A stretch of 64,000 nucleotides of DNA from CAVPCZ01 sp963779225. GTDB lineage: Bacteria > Bacteroidota > Ignavibacteria > UBA10030 > UBA6906. Position numbers and translations under genes: made by a program. Below are positions 36,001 through 43,759 of this stretch, piece by piece. Numbering within the stretch: position 1 is the first letter of the stretch; every line of letters begins with the position of its first letter. The notes beneath the pieces were generated by a model that saw only the letters and a list, made by a program, of their open reading frames with translations, was not told the origin of the DNA and did no database searches. The stretch lies in NCBI GenBank assembly GCA_963779225.1, contig CAVZWW010000003.1, forward strand, positions 1,736,001 to 1,800,000. Direction: 5' to 3'.

Positions 36001-36265
36001 ACTCAACAAGTACAACCGGTTTGTCACCTTTACCCATCTGCCCCGCGAGGCGGTCATCAAGATCTTCAACCTCGGAGGGGTACAGGTGCGGACGATCCAG
36101 AAGAACAGTGACAGCCAGTTCGAACGGTGGGACCTTGCGAATGAGTCGGGTCTCCCGGTCGGAAGCGGCCTGTATATTGCGCACATCGATATGCCCGGGA
36201 TCGGCGCAACCAGGATCCTGAAGGTGGCGGTGGTGCAGGAACAGCAAATCCTCGATCGATATTAA
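33035..36265 (+). CDS. Large secreted protein with type IX-like C-terminal domain
   Basis: A 1,076-residue protein with a signal peptide (MNTKRYVAAILSLLLIAGAP) and a beta-rich, Asp/Gly/Asn-rich body. A fibronectin-like segment begins near residue 485 (PPAPNIVATEMDQEILLNW). The C-terminal 90 residues form a sorting-domain-like unit with NVFPNPYYG and GLYIAHIDMPG. I recognise no enzyme motif. In FCB lineages such proteins often sit beside a TonB receptor and a PorV homologue as an exported or surface-attached partner. Here the genes are 24 bases apart and in one direction. It may be a ligand-binding surface component; function otherwise unknown. Confidence 0.78.
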   Translation: MNTKRYVAAILSLLLIAGAPGSAKEKATQKRASGAVLEKTTGTPVYTNLNINNISTVLRDNGVADIDPTQNASGLVFPKGSRKTAIYESGLLWAARVPGDPQVRVGGSAYSSGLQPGKLLSPGVAEDPELDKNRIYRVRPDYKSADLSAEMNDEHATATDIRAQYERDWNEWPWLDGAPYVDVDSNHAYNPGVDIPGVKGASQTVWFVTNDNNVTNVYNLYGAQPVGMECQFTYWAYAQEGALGNMFFKSYVMINKGSNQLDSMYVCQWSDPDLGFANDDLVGCDTSLSLGYVYNSNPVDATYAPLPPPAAGFDFFQGPKVPAPGQTAIFRGRKVEGYRNLPMTAFFYFINQNPNLEDPTRQDPSGSTQMYNYMRGRIGRSGAFFQDPQGNPTSFVLTGDPVAGTGWLDGRDFPADDRRMGLSSGPFSMAPGDTQEVVVAEICAGATPSVDRLAAVDLLKFYDKVAQLAYDNFFEVPSPPPAPNIVATEMDQEILLNWGSDEAAVLATETSEVGSFKFQGYNVYQLPTASASISEGRRIAVYDIVDGVTRITDKVFDPNIGVVTSQVVQLGTDSGIRRYISLTTDALSSGTRLINGIRYYFAVTAYSYSSDPNAIPNNLETPVKTITVVPHTVDPGVRYAMAGGDTVQPVNHTGPSDGAVTPIIVDPTITTGHAYRVSFAEETDGITWKLEDVDAGTTLLNGQTNQSDDDDYLILDGIQVKVAGPPPGMRDWDIPAGERRWTWANGNPFEFEGFEGAMGWAGGGQEWYSTSSVTPDQLKNVLVKFADMDSLAGNLGNPDDPNVSYAYRYLRRASLAPAKPEFAPFIVNPGDGYAYQDYKKVLPFAAYNVETNPPTRLMVGFFENNADVGMLDGKYFPPSNTTGDNGYGGAREWFFIFDVPYSETPDPVLQQAIDNDGLPIMWIGTPCRRNDAGFHAGDEFLISANHINTAADVFSFQSPAVSYDDAIAKEDVQMINVFPNPYYGVNTEELNKYNRFVTFTHLPREAVIKIFNLGGVQVRTIQKNSDSQFERWDLANESGLPVGSGLYIAHIDMPGIGATRILKVAVVQEQQILDRY

Positions 36266-36283
36266 CGGCAAGGAGCTGAGAGC

Positions 36284-37318
36284 ATGACACGAGCACAAAC
36301 ATCCGTTGCCATCCTTGTGTTGGCCGCCGTGGCGATGAGCCAGGGCTTCGCCGGCGCAGGGAATAGGGCGGGGACGAACGGAGCTTCCGAACTTCTGATC
36401 CCCGTCGGCACGCGTGATATTGCTATGGGCGGATCAACCCTCTCCACAGCCGGCGGGGTGGAAGCACTCTTCTGGAATCCGGCGGGGACGGTGATGATGA
36501 AAAACTCCGCCGACCTGTATATATCCCACATGTCCTACATCGCCGACATTGGCGTGAACTACGGGGCGGTTTCCGCCAATATCGAAGGCTTCGGCGTCCT
36601 CTCACTGAGCCTCAAATCTCTCGCCGTCGACCCTATACTGGTCACGACAACACGAGACCCCGAGGGGACCGGGCAAACCTTCAAGCCGCAGTTTCTCACG
36701 GTGGGGCTAAGCTATGCACGCCAGGTCAGTGAACGTGTGGCGGTGGGCATTACCGGAAATCTGGTCTCTGAACAGCTGGGCGATGTGAACGCCACGGGCT
36801 TTGCGTTCGACGTCGGGGTTCTGTATGACAATCTGGCCAATATCCGGGGGCTGAGCATCGCGGTCGTGGCCAAGAACATCGGACCTCAAATGAAGTACGA
36901 AGGCACCGGCCTCCTCACGCCAGCCACGGTTGCGGACCAGAACCGTCCGGCCACTCTGTACCAGATCCAGGCGGCCTCCTTCGAACTGCCGTCGGCGATC
37001 CACTTCGGAGTGGGGTACAAGTATCAGCTTTCCGATGAGATGACCGTGCTGGGAAGCACCGCGTTCCAGAGCAGCAATTTCTCCGACGATGAGTACAAGT
37101 TCGGACTCGAGTTGTCATTCCAGGATCTCCTGTATGTGCGTTCCGGCTACAACTTCGCGCAGCGCGAGGACGATGCGCGGGAATTCCTATTCGGGCCGAG
37201 CCTGGGATTCGGTGTGCACACCGCCCTTGGCAATACGGACATCTCCTTCGATTATGCGTTCCGTTCCTTGAAGACGTTCGACGGGAACCACGTTTTTTCA
37301 GTGAAGATGGGTTTCTGA
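36284..37318 (+). CDS. PorV/PorQ-like outer membrane barrel protein
   Basis: A 344-residue beta-barrel of the UPF0164/PorV family. After the signal peptide comes the diagnostic ELLIPVGTRDIAMGG (residues about 36-50), then SALFWNPAG-like EALFWNPAG near 60. It ends in SVKMGF, a typical barrel terminus. PorV proteins shuttle type IX cargo to the cell surface, and related proteins are transport-type barrels. Its place directly after a gene with a type IX-like tail supports a role in exporting or anchoring that protein. The gene is followed by a strong hairpin, so it probably ends the transcript. Confidence 0.85.
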   Translation: MTRAQTSVAILVLAAVAMSQGFAGAGNRAGTNGASELLIPVGTRDIAMGGSTLSTAGGVEALFWNPAGTVMMKNSADLYISHMSYIADIGVNYGAVSANIEGFGVLSLSLKSLAVDPILVTTTRDPEGTGQTFKPQFLTVGLSYARQVSERVAVGITGNLVSEQLGDVNATGFAFDVGVLYDNLANIRGLSIAVVAKNIGPQMKYEGTGLLTPATVADQNRPATLYQIQAASFELPSAIHFGVGYKYQLSDEMTVLGSTAFQSSNFSDDEYKFGLELSFQDLLYVRSGYNFAQREDDAREFLFGPSLGFGVHTALGNTDISFDYAFRSLKTFDGNHVFSVKMGF

Positions 37319-37330
37319 CAGCTGCAAATT

Positions 37331-37369
37331 CGGACCCGGCACGGGACGATACCTCTTGTGCCGGGTCCG
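37331..37369 (+). terminator. Strong hairpin after the TonB/PorV operon
   Basis: A perfect 12-base inverted repeat (CGGACCCGGCAC and GTGCCGGGTCCG) with a 15-base loop lies 12 bases after the PorV-like stop. No T-run follows, so it may act with Rho or as an mRNA 3-prime stabiliser. The rest of the gap to 37631, which lies between convergent genes, shows nothing further. Confidence 0.65.
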
Positions 37370-37631
37370 GGAATTCCACCCCTTCGTGCGCCGCCGTGTT
37401 TCCCGGTACAAGGGGCCCGGAGGCCCCCTCCTCCAGACTGACAGGCGGCCCGAGCCTCAGCGGTCGTACCCACATGAGGCGGAGGAGGCCTGCTCGTGTC
37501 ACTGCAACCCGGCCGCGTGACACGCTCCTTGAATTGGCCTGCCTGATACGCTCGTTGATTGGTGGGAGTCGCCGTGGGAGTGTGCTCCGGGAAGGGGCCG
37601 GGGTGCACTGCTGTGGCTGGCGGGGGAGGGT

Positions 37632-38108
37632 CTAGCGGAGGTTTTCTGCCAACGTTATGGGTCTCTGAGGGTTGTCCTGGGGCATCCAGTCGTCACCCAC
37701 GCCATAGACGTGGCGCAAATGCCAGAGGACGCCGGGTTTAGGGATGCACGAATCCTGCTCCCACCGTTCCACCGCGATCCATGAATAACCGATCTTTCCT
37801 GCGACTTCCCTCAGCGTGAGGCCGGCCGCGATCCGCGCACCACGCAGCCGCTCCCCAAATGTCCGTCCTATACGCCTGGCGCAGATCAGCTCGTCGATTG
37901 CACGATCGAGGTCAACAAACCGTGTGTCGGATACGGCGGTCTTTCCGTACAATATCTGCCAGACATACTGCCGTGACACAGCAAGGTGCATTGCGAGATC
38001 GGTGATGGTGATACCCCACGGGCGCATACGACGGCGCAACGAGGCACCACGTCTCTCCCGGGATGAAGGGAGTGGCAGAATGAAGGCCGAGGATTCCATA
38101 CGGCTCAA
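37632..38108 (-). CDS. Double helix-turn-helix protein
   Basis: A 158-residue protein with two XRE-like helix-turn-helix regions. The first is at about residues 28-70 (ITDLAMHLAVSRQYVWQIL) and the second at about 83-135 (GLTLREVAGKIGYSWIAVERWE). Both have the glycine or serine turn and hydrophobic spacing of the family. Such proteins are cytoplasmic DNA-binding regulators. The frame begins at 38108, and the Met at 38099 is an equally good start. It converges on the PorV operon, 15 bases from the adjacent gap. It has no obvious ligand domain. Targets are unknown. Confidence 0.75.
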   Translation of the reverse strand: MSRMESSAFILPLPSSRERRGASLRRRMRPWGITITDLAMHLAVSRQYVWQILYGKTAVSDTRFVDLDRAIDELICARRIGRTFGERLRGARIAAGLTLREVAGKIGYSWIAVERWEQDSCIPKPGVLWHLRHVYGVGDDWMPQDNPQRPITLAENLR

Positions 38109-38201
38109 ATATCGCTCAGTCCCGTGAGATCTTCAATGCGGAAGCGACAGGATGCATATCCCGGCGACGAGTGGCATCCCGGTACGGACGAATTGCGGCG
38201 C

Positions 38202-41200
38202 TCACTCTTTCATGCCGAGAGCCCCGAGTACGCCCTTCATCAGCATGTCACGCGATTCCTGTCCGATCACCGATTCGAACGGAAATCCCATGACTACCAC
38301 GCCGTAATTTCCGCGGTACACCGTTGCGGCACCGAAGCTGTTCTCCGCGTAACGGAGGAGGATTGTCCCGTCTTTCATCGGGGCCAGCGCATCAGGGGAT
38401 TCCACCGCGTACACCCGGTCATTCAGCTCGGTACAGAATGCAATAGATGCAGACGGAGGGAAGAATTCGTTTGCAGCCGGACGGACGTTTCCGGTTCTGG
38501 ACGCATGGCCGGTGACCCAGTTGCACTTCAGGATCTGGCGCGCGAAACGGAGGCCGGAACTGTCCGCGGGGAGCGTGGCAAAAAGGTCCGAACCGACATA
38601 GCTTCCGGACACCAGCAGTGTACCCCCGCCCTGCGTGTACGAGGAAAGTTCCTCACGCAATCTCGCGGGAAAGGCGGTAAATCGTTTTCCGTACAATGAA
38701 TCGAGTGCGGGCCGGACGCGCGGGGTGGTCTTTTCTTCCCCCAGAATGAGATCCAGGAGGGGATAGCGCTGCACATCTACCAGCGAATCCATGACCGCCT
38801 CGTCGCTGCACGAGACGAACCCGTAGCCAAGGTTCTTGAGCGACATGCCGTGCACATAGGGGTAATCGAAGCTGTTGCCGGCGACCAGCGCTGTTTCATT
38901 ATTGGCCAGGCTCGCGCCGTGGCCCGGGCCGTCATTTGTCCGGAACGGTGACGCCGGGTCGAAGTCGTACTGCACCCCTGTGTAGTTGTAATCCATCCGA
39001 TCGGGCACGCCTGCATCTTCAAGGTTGAAAAATCCGGCGAAACCGTTTGTCTCAACGGTCGCGGGTCCGGCGACCCTGTCAAATGCGTTCACAATCATCA
39101 CCGTTTGCTTCCCCGGTGCCGGACGGCACACGGCCAGGATCTCCGAGGGAAGGCTCTCGCCGCCATCGTTGACGGCGGTGACCTTGAAGCTGTACACCGT
39201 TCCGGGCGAGATGTTTCCCAGAACAGCTTCCGGTTCGGTGACGAGCCGTCCGTTATCAAATCCGCCGTTGCCGAAACGCGTGTAAATACAGTAGCGATCG
39301 GGTGAAGCCGTGGGTTCCAGGGGATCATGCTCCGGCCACCAGCGGAGAGTAACGTCTCCGGCCGGTGTCAGTTCGGCCGCAAAATGCGAGACCGGAAGCG
39401 GCTGTACGACATATCCGGGGCTCGACGGGACAGAGAGGAATCGGAGCATCGATTTGTAGATCGCGCGTGCGACGGCGGAACGGAATTGCGGATCAAGCAT
39501 GAACTTCATATCCAGAAAGTTCTGATGTGAGAGCAGTTCCAGAAGGACTGCCGGGACATTCGGGCGAACGCTCTCACTGTAGTCCGCATTGCGGAGTTCT
39601 CGACGGCGCCACTGCGGATCGAACAGCGCATGAATATCGTCAACGATTTGTGTCTGCAGAATATCGGCAAAATCCCGGTTTGCCAGACGCGAAACACCAT
39701 CCGGGAATGTCAGCAGAGAATCGGCGCCCTCGATGCTGTAAATGGACAATGTCCCGATTGTCGTGTCGTTATGCGAAATCCCGGCATCGGTGTGGAAAGC
39801 GAGGGAGAGATCGATGGGAATGCCCAGGCCCTTTGCCCCCCGGTTTCTGTTAGGGCCGAACGGGGATCCAATCAAATAGTTGCCGTACTCCGGGCGGCTC
39901 TGATAGTCGTCCTTGTAGTCATCCAGGTTGTTGTTCAGATTGTACACCAGCGTGTCAGGCATGCCGGCGAACTGGAGGTTGTACCGGGCCCCTTCCATGA
40001 AGCGGGGACGGCCGCTGACGCCCCCGTTCCGTTCGACAATGCCCGTACCGCCTCCGAAGCGCACCGCATCCGCGGTCAGTCGCAAGCCGGGTTGAGCGCT
40101 TTCGTTGGTCAGCACCAGCGCGCCACTGTCGGGAGACACACCGGCGCGAAACCTGAAGTGTCCGAGATACTGCCAGGTTCCGCCGCCGATCTGTTGATTG
40201 ATCCGGAACACCGTCGTCCCGCCTGTATGATAGAGGGTGTACCGTGCGTCGGCGGTATTGCCTTCGGATGCCGCGAACGAGACATACACAGCATATTCCC
40301 CTTCCTCCGGGATATCCGGCACCCAGCGGATCTCGGCTGAAGGGAGACGATCGGTGACCGTCCATCGTGCCGTGCCTGCCAGAAACGGGTTGACATTTGC
40401 GGGGTAGGTCTTGGCCTGGAGGAACCCCGGAGAGAGGGAGTTCCAGACGGAATCGGGGGCTGTCGAGTGCTCGGTGTATGAACTGCCGGGAGTGTCGTTA
40501 TCCACGATCACCTCATGCGCCTGCGTGTCGCGTTCCCGCGGCAGGTACACGCTTGCGCCGGCATTCTCGAGCATCGGGACGAGATAGGGGAGAGTGAAAG
40601 AGAGTGGCCCGAGGTCCTCCACCGATTGAAACAAGCGCGGTCGCTGCCACTCCCAGCGGCTTTCCCGGCTATTGAAATACCAGCCATGACTGTGCCACAG
40701 CACAATATTGCGGTTCTGCAGCCCCCTGACCGGAACAACTGGCCTGCTCATGTTGGCCACGACCGATGCGGGTCGGTCTTCCCGGATAAGAGGCATCCGC
40801 GATTTGTCCAAGCGGGTGGAATCCCGGCGGTAGAAATTCGGAATCAACTCTTCCACGGGAGTCCTCAGGGTCCGTACCCTGAACGCATACCCGCGGTAGG
40901 AATCCCCAAAGATCTCCCTGACTCCCTCGTAGATCCGGTCAACGGTTGTCGGCCGGAATGGTCCGTAGGCAAATTCCTTGCTCAGCGTCACTTCCACCGT
41001 GCGCGTCGAATCGTCTATGCGCACCGAATCCACCCTGGTGCCCTGAGGTGCCGGGAAGGGGACCTCCTTGTTCAGTATAGCTTCACCGAGTGAACGGCGG
41101 AATTCTTCACCCGCGGGTCGTGTGGAGACGCATCCAGTAAGTACAAGGGCTGCAACAGCGAGGATGCAGAGAACGGAGAGAACCAGGCGGGGATGATGGG

Positions 41201-41204
41201 TCAT
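38202..41204 (-). CDS. Lipoprotein N-acetylmuramoyl-L-alanine amidase with inserted golvesin domain
   Basis: A 1,000-residue lipoprotein: the signal peptide ends in LVLTGC with lipobox Cys25. Amidase_3 motifs are spread along the chain: His171/His173 in LWHSHGW, His471 in AFHTDAG and Glu556 in LLELLSH, the zinc and catalytic positions of that family. A golvesin-like beta-sandwich (about 290-400, with EYAVYVSFAA) is inserted between the first two. A fibronectin type III domain (about 610-700) and a C-terminal alpha/beta domain follow. Likely function: cleaving peptidoglycan stem peptides at the cell envelope. It overlaps the upstream aldo/keto reductase gene by four bases. Confidence 0.78.
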   Translation of the reverse strand: MTHHPRLVLSVLCILAVAALVLTGCVSTRPAGEEFRRSLGEAILNKEVPFPAPQGTRVDSVRIDDSTRTVEVTLSKEFAYGPFRPTTVDRIYEGVREIFGDSYRGYAFRVRTLRTPVEELIPNFYRRDSTRLDKSRMPLIREDRPASVVANMSRPVVPVRGLQNRNIVLWHSHGWYFNSRESRWEWQRPRLFQSVEDLGPLSFTLPYLVPMLENAGASVYLPRERDTQAHEVIVDNDTPGSSYTEHSTAPDSVWNSLSPGFLQAKTYPANVNPFLAGTARWTVTDRLPSAEIRWVPDIPEEGEYAVYVSFAASEGNTADARYTLYHTGGTTVFRINQQIGGGTWQYLGHFRFRAGVSPDSGALVLTNESAQPGLRLTADAVRFGGGTGIVERNGGVSGRPRFMEGARYNLQFAGMPDTLVYNLNNNLDDYKDDYQSRPEYGNYLIGSPFGPNRNRGAKGLGIPIDLSLAFHTDAGISHNDTTIGTLSIYSIEGADSLLTFPDGVSRLANRDFADILQTQIVDDIHALFDPQWRRRELRNADYSESVRPNVPAVLLELLSHQNFLDMKFMLDPQFRSAVARAIYKSMLRFLSVPSSPGYVVQPLPVSHFAAELTPAGDVTLRWWPEHDPLEPTASPDRYCIYTRFGNGGFDNGRLVTEPEAVLGNISPGTVYSFKVTAVNDGGESLPSEILAVCRPAPGKQTVMIVNAFDRVAGPATVETNGFAGFFNLEDAGVPDRMDYNYTGVQYDFDPASPFRTNDGPGHGASLANNETALVAGNSFDYPYVHGMSLKNLGYGFVSCSDEAVMDSLVDVQRYPLLDLILGEEKTTPRVRPALDSLYGKRFTAFPARLREELSSYTQGGGTLLVSGSYVGSDLFATLPADSSGLRFARQILKCNWVTGHASRTGNVRPAANEFFPPSASIAFCTELNDRVYAVESPDALAPMKDGTILLRYAENSFGAATVYRGNYGVVVMGFPFESVIGQESRDMLMKGVLGALGMKE

Positions 41205-42169
41205 GAGTAGAAGTTTCTTTCCCAGCTGTGCTCGGATAGCTTTTCGATCATCGCCTGAGAGAGCCGGCGGCCGTCGGAGACCGCGCAGTTCCGTTCAACG
41301 TTGACTGTTGCGCGCATGCCGGGAATGACGGTGGACACTGCCTCCGGTTGCAGACAGAACCGCAGGGCGAGTTCAGGGAGAGTGGCCGCGTCCGGACCGA
41401 GCAGGGTCTTCAGCCGTTCCGTTCGTTCAAAGACCTGCTGCTTTCTCTCCCCTCTGAAGTAGTTGTTCCGAAAGTCCCCCTGGGGAAACGTGGTTTCCGG
41501 CGTTATCGTTCCCAGAAGTCCCCCCTCGTCAAACGGAACGCGTACAATAACACCCACATCCTCATGGAGGCAGGCGCCAAAGAGATCTTCCCGGGGAGTC
41601 TGGTCGAACACATTGTAGATCACCTGCACGGTGTCGATTTTCCCCGAAGCAACGGCCTTAAGCGCATTGGACGGTTGATGGTCATTGATGGAGATGCCCG
41701 CGAACCGGATCTTCCCCTCCGCCTTTAATGTGGTAATCGCTTCGTACCATTCCGATACATCGGTCCACTCATCCAGCCAGACGTGAAGTTGTTGAATGTC
41801 GATAACTTCGACCCCCAGGTTCTTGAGCGAACGCTCTGTGGAACGAATGATGTGTGCGTACGAAAATGCCTCGGAAAGAAGTGTGCCGGGCCGGGCGGGC
41901 CAGGTCATGTTTCTCGGAGGGATCTTTGAAGCAAGAATCACCGGTTCCTTGCGCTCGCGCAGGAACTGCCCGATGAGCGCCTCACTGTGTCCATTGCCAT
42001 ACGCAAGGGCTGTGTCGAAGAAATTCACACCCAGATCGGCTGCCCGGTGGAGGGCCCGGAGTGATTCGGAATCCTGGGCCCCCTGCCACAGGGTTTTTCC
42101 TATCCCCCAGGCGCCAAAGCCGATTTCCGAAACAGTGAGGCCGGTTTTTCCTAGATGGCGATACTGCAT
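41201..42169 (-). CDS. Aldo/keto reductase
   Basis: A 322-residue NADPH-type aldo/keto reductase. The catalytic tetrad is Asp52, Tyr57, Lys82 and His129 (FFDTALAYG, LASK, QQLH). The C-terminal cofactor-binding part contains TVIPGM. The start at 42169 was preferred to the longer frame from 42217 because the family begins YRHLGKTGL and an AGGAG lies eight bases upstream. It is cytoplasmic and reduces sugar or aldehyde carbonyls. Its stop overlaps the amidase start by four bases, so the two are one transcript, although no functional link is evident. Confidence 0.9.
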   Translation of the reverse strand: MQYRHLGKTGLTVSEIGFGAWGIGKTLWQGAQDSESLRALHRAADLGVNFFDTALAYGNGHSEALIGQFLRERKEPVILASKIPPRNMTWPARPGTLLSEAFSYAHIIRSTERSLKNLGVEVIDIQQLHVWLDEWTDVSEWYEAITTLKAEGKIRFAGISINDHQPSNALKAVASGKIDTVQVIYNVFDQTPREDLFGACLHEDVGVIVRVPFDEGGLLGTITPETTFPQGDFRNNYFRGERKQQVFERTERLKTLLGPDAATLPELALRFCLQPEAVSTVIPGMRATVNVERNCAVSDGRRLSQAMIEKLSEHSWERNFYS

Positions 42170-42249
42170 GGGGGAAGCTCCTGAGGGCTGTGGGAGTGGG
42201 TGGAAGAAATGTAGCAACCGTCTTCTACAATTTCAAGGGGTGTATTCCC

Positions 42250-42278
42250 TTGTGAATGGAGATCTGTTTTTGTAAATT
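42250..42278 (+). promoter_or_regulatory. Promoter, probably leaderless, for the FHA/transglycosylase gene
   Basis: TTGTGA at 42250-42255 and TAAATT at 42273-42278 are separated by 17 bases. The expected start is about six bases later, at or next to the ATG at 42285, and there is no ribosome site before that ATG. A six-base inverted repeat (CAAGGG/CCCTTG, 42234-42252) overlaps the -35 element and may be an operator. Confidence 0.5.
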
Positions 42279-42284
42279 TAACGT

Positions 42285-43721
42285 ATGGAAGAGACTCCCC
42301 GGCAATCCTCCGTCAAGCCTACCATTCACGTGACGCTGATCCGTGACGGCATTCCTGAACTGACGCTCAAGTTCCACGACCGTTTCCGCATAGGCAGCGG
42401 GAGCGAATGTGATGTTGTGCTTGCCGATACCGATGTGACTCCTGTGCATGCGGAGGTCTGGTTCGAGAAAGGAACCTGGTGGCTCAAGGACTTGAGCCGC
42501 AAAGGTGAGACTTTCATCGACGGTCAGCCCATCGACGTTACTGAACTGGAGGGCGAGACACAGGTATTGTTCGGGATGGGCGGTCAGGTGCTTGTCTTTG
42601 ACGTCCGGGATTTGCCCCCGCAAAAGCCCGACAAGCGTTGGCGCCAGGCGTTCAAGGCAAACGGATATGTTCCCGTGAGCGAGTTCCGGATGGCGTCGCA
42701 CCGACTTCTGCGCCGTTTCCTCCGTGAGCAGACGCGCAAGTACGGAAAGATCATTGGCGCGCTGATCCTTGTCGCCGTGCTGGCCGCGGCCTATGCGTAC
42801 CTGAAGCACCGCCAGGTGGAAAAGCAGGAAGCGCTGGCCCAGGATGTGTTCTACAGGATGAAAGAGTTCGAACTGACACTCGTCCGTCTGGAAGCCATCA
42901 GCACTGATCGTGGGGATTCCCTGGGGCAATCCGAGATCTCCAGATCTCGCGCGACGCTGAAGGAATTGAGCGACAGCTATGACCGCTATATCGGGGAACT
43001 GGGGGTCTACAGCCAGAAGATGGACGAGGGGGACAGAGCAATTCTTCGCGTTGCCCGCATTTTCGGCGAATGCGAACTCAACATGCCGAAGGGGTTCGCA
43101 GATGAAGTGAAGCGGTACATCCATGAGTGGAAACTCTCCAATCGTCTTCCGAAGTCCATTGAACGGGCCCAGGCAAATGGATACACCACGCGCATAACCG
43201 ATGCGCTCCTCGCACAGCACCTTCCTCCGCAGTTCTTCTTCCTGGCGCTTCAGGAGAGCGGGTTTGACAGCGCCATCTGCGGTCCACCGACACGCTTCGG
43301 GATTGCCAAGGGAATGTGGCAGTTCATCCCGAGCACAGCGAGGGCGTACGGCCTCCGTACGGGACCTCTTCTTGAACTTCCGCGCATGGACCCGCGTGAT
43401 GAGCGGCATCGCGTCGACAAGGCGAACGCCGCAGCCGCCCGCTACATCCGGGATATTTATAGCGGCGAAGCTCAGGCCTCTGGCCTTCTGGTCCTTGCCT
43501 CGTACAACTGGGGACACAACGTTGTGCGGCATCTCATCGAAGAGATGCCGAAGAACCCGCGCGAGCGTAACTTCTGGAAGTTTCTTGCCGCCTATCCCAA
43601 CAAGATACCGAAACAGACACGCGAATACGTATTCTTCATCTTCTCCGCCGCAGTCATTTGCGAGAATCCCGGTCTGTTCGGATTCTCTTTTGAGCGCCCG
43701 CTGCCACGTACGGGGCAATAG
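42285..43721 (+). CDS. FHA domain-membrane-lytic transglycosylase fusion
   Basis: A 478-residue protein with an unusual order. First is a cytoplasmic FHA domain (about 12-105: RIGSGSECDVVL, HAEV), which binds phosphothreonine. One membrane helix (about 158-177) follows, then a charged coiled segment (180-270), then a lytic transglycosylase SLT/GH23 domain (about 285-470). The catalytic Glu is Glu324 in LQESGFDS, with GMWQFIPSTARAYG downstream. It would cut peptidoglycan in the periplasm while sensing phosphorylated partners inside the cell, a possible link from Ser/Thr kinase signalling to wall remodelling. Confidence 0.88.
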   Translation: MEETPRQSSVKPTIHVTLIRDGIPELTLKFHDRFRIGSGSECDVVLADTDVTPVHAEVWFEKGTWWLKDLSRKGETFIDGQPIDVTELEGETQVLFGMGGQVLVFDVRDLPPQKPDKRWRQAFKANGYVPVSEFRMASHRLLRRFLREQTRKYGKIIGALILVAVLAAAYAYLKHRQVEKQEALAQDVFYRMKEFELTLVRLEAISTDRGDSLGQSEISRSRATLKELSDSYDRYIGELGVYSQKMDEGDRAILRVARIFGECELNMPKGFADEVKRYIHEWKLSNRLPKSIERAQANGYTTRITDALLAQHLPPQFFFLALQESGFDSAICGPPTRFGIAKGMWQFIPSTARAYGLRTGPLLELPRMDPRDERHRVDKANAAAARYIRDIYSGEAQASGLLVLASYNWGHNVVRHLIEEMPKNPRERNFWKFLAAYPNKIPKQTREYVFFIFSAAVICENPGLFGFSFERPLPRTGQ

Positions 43722-43759
43722 GCGTCCGCAAAGTTCGCAACGTCAACCACCGGGAAACC

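Noticed and set aside
42225..43718. Minus-strand open frame of 497 codons opposite the FHA/transglycosylase gene
   Set aside because: It is a codon-bias shadow. The plus strand has clear domains and catalytic residues; the minus reading has none.
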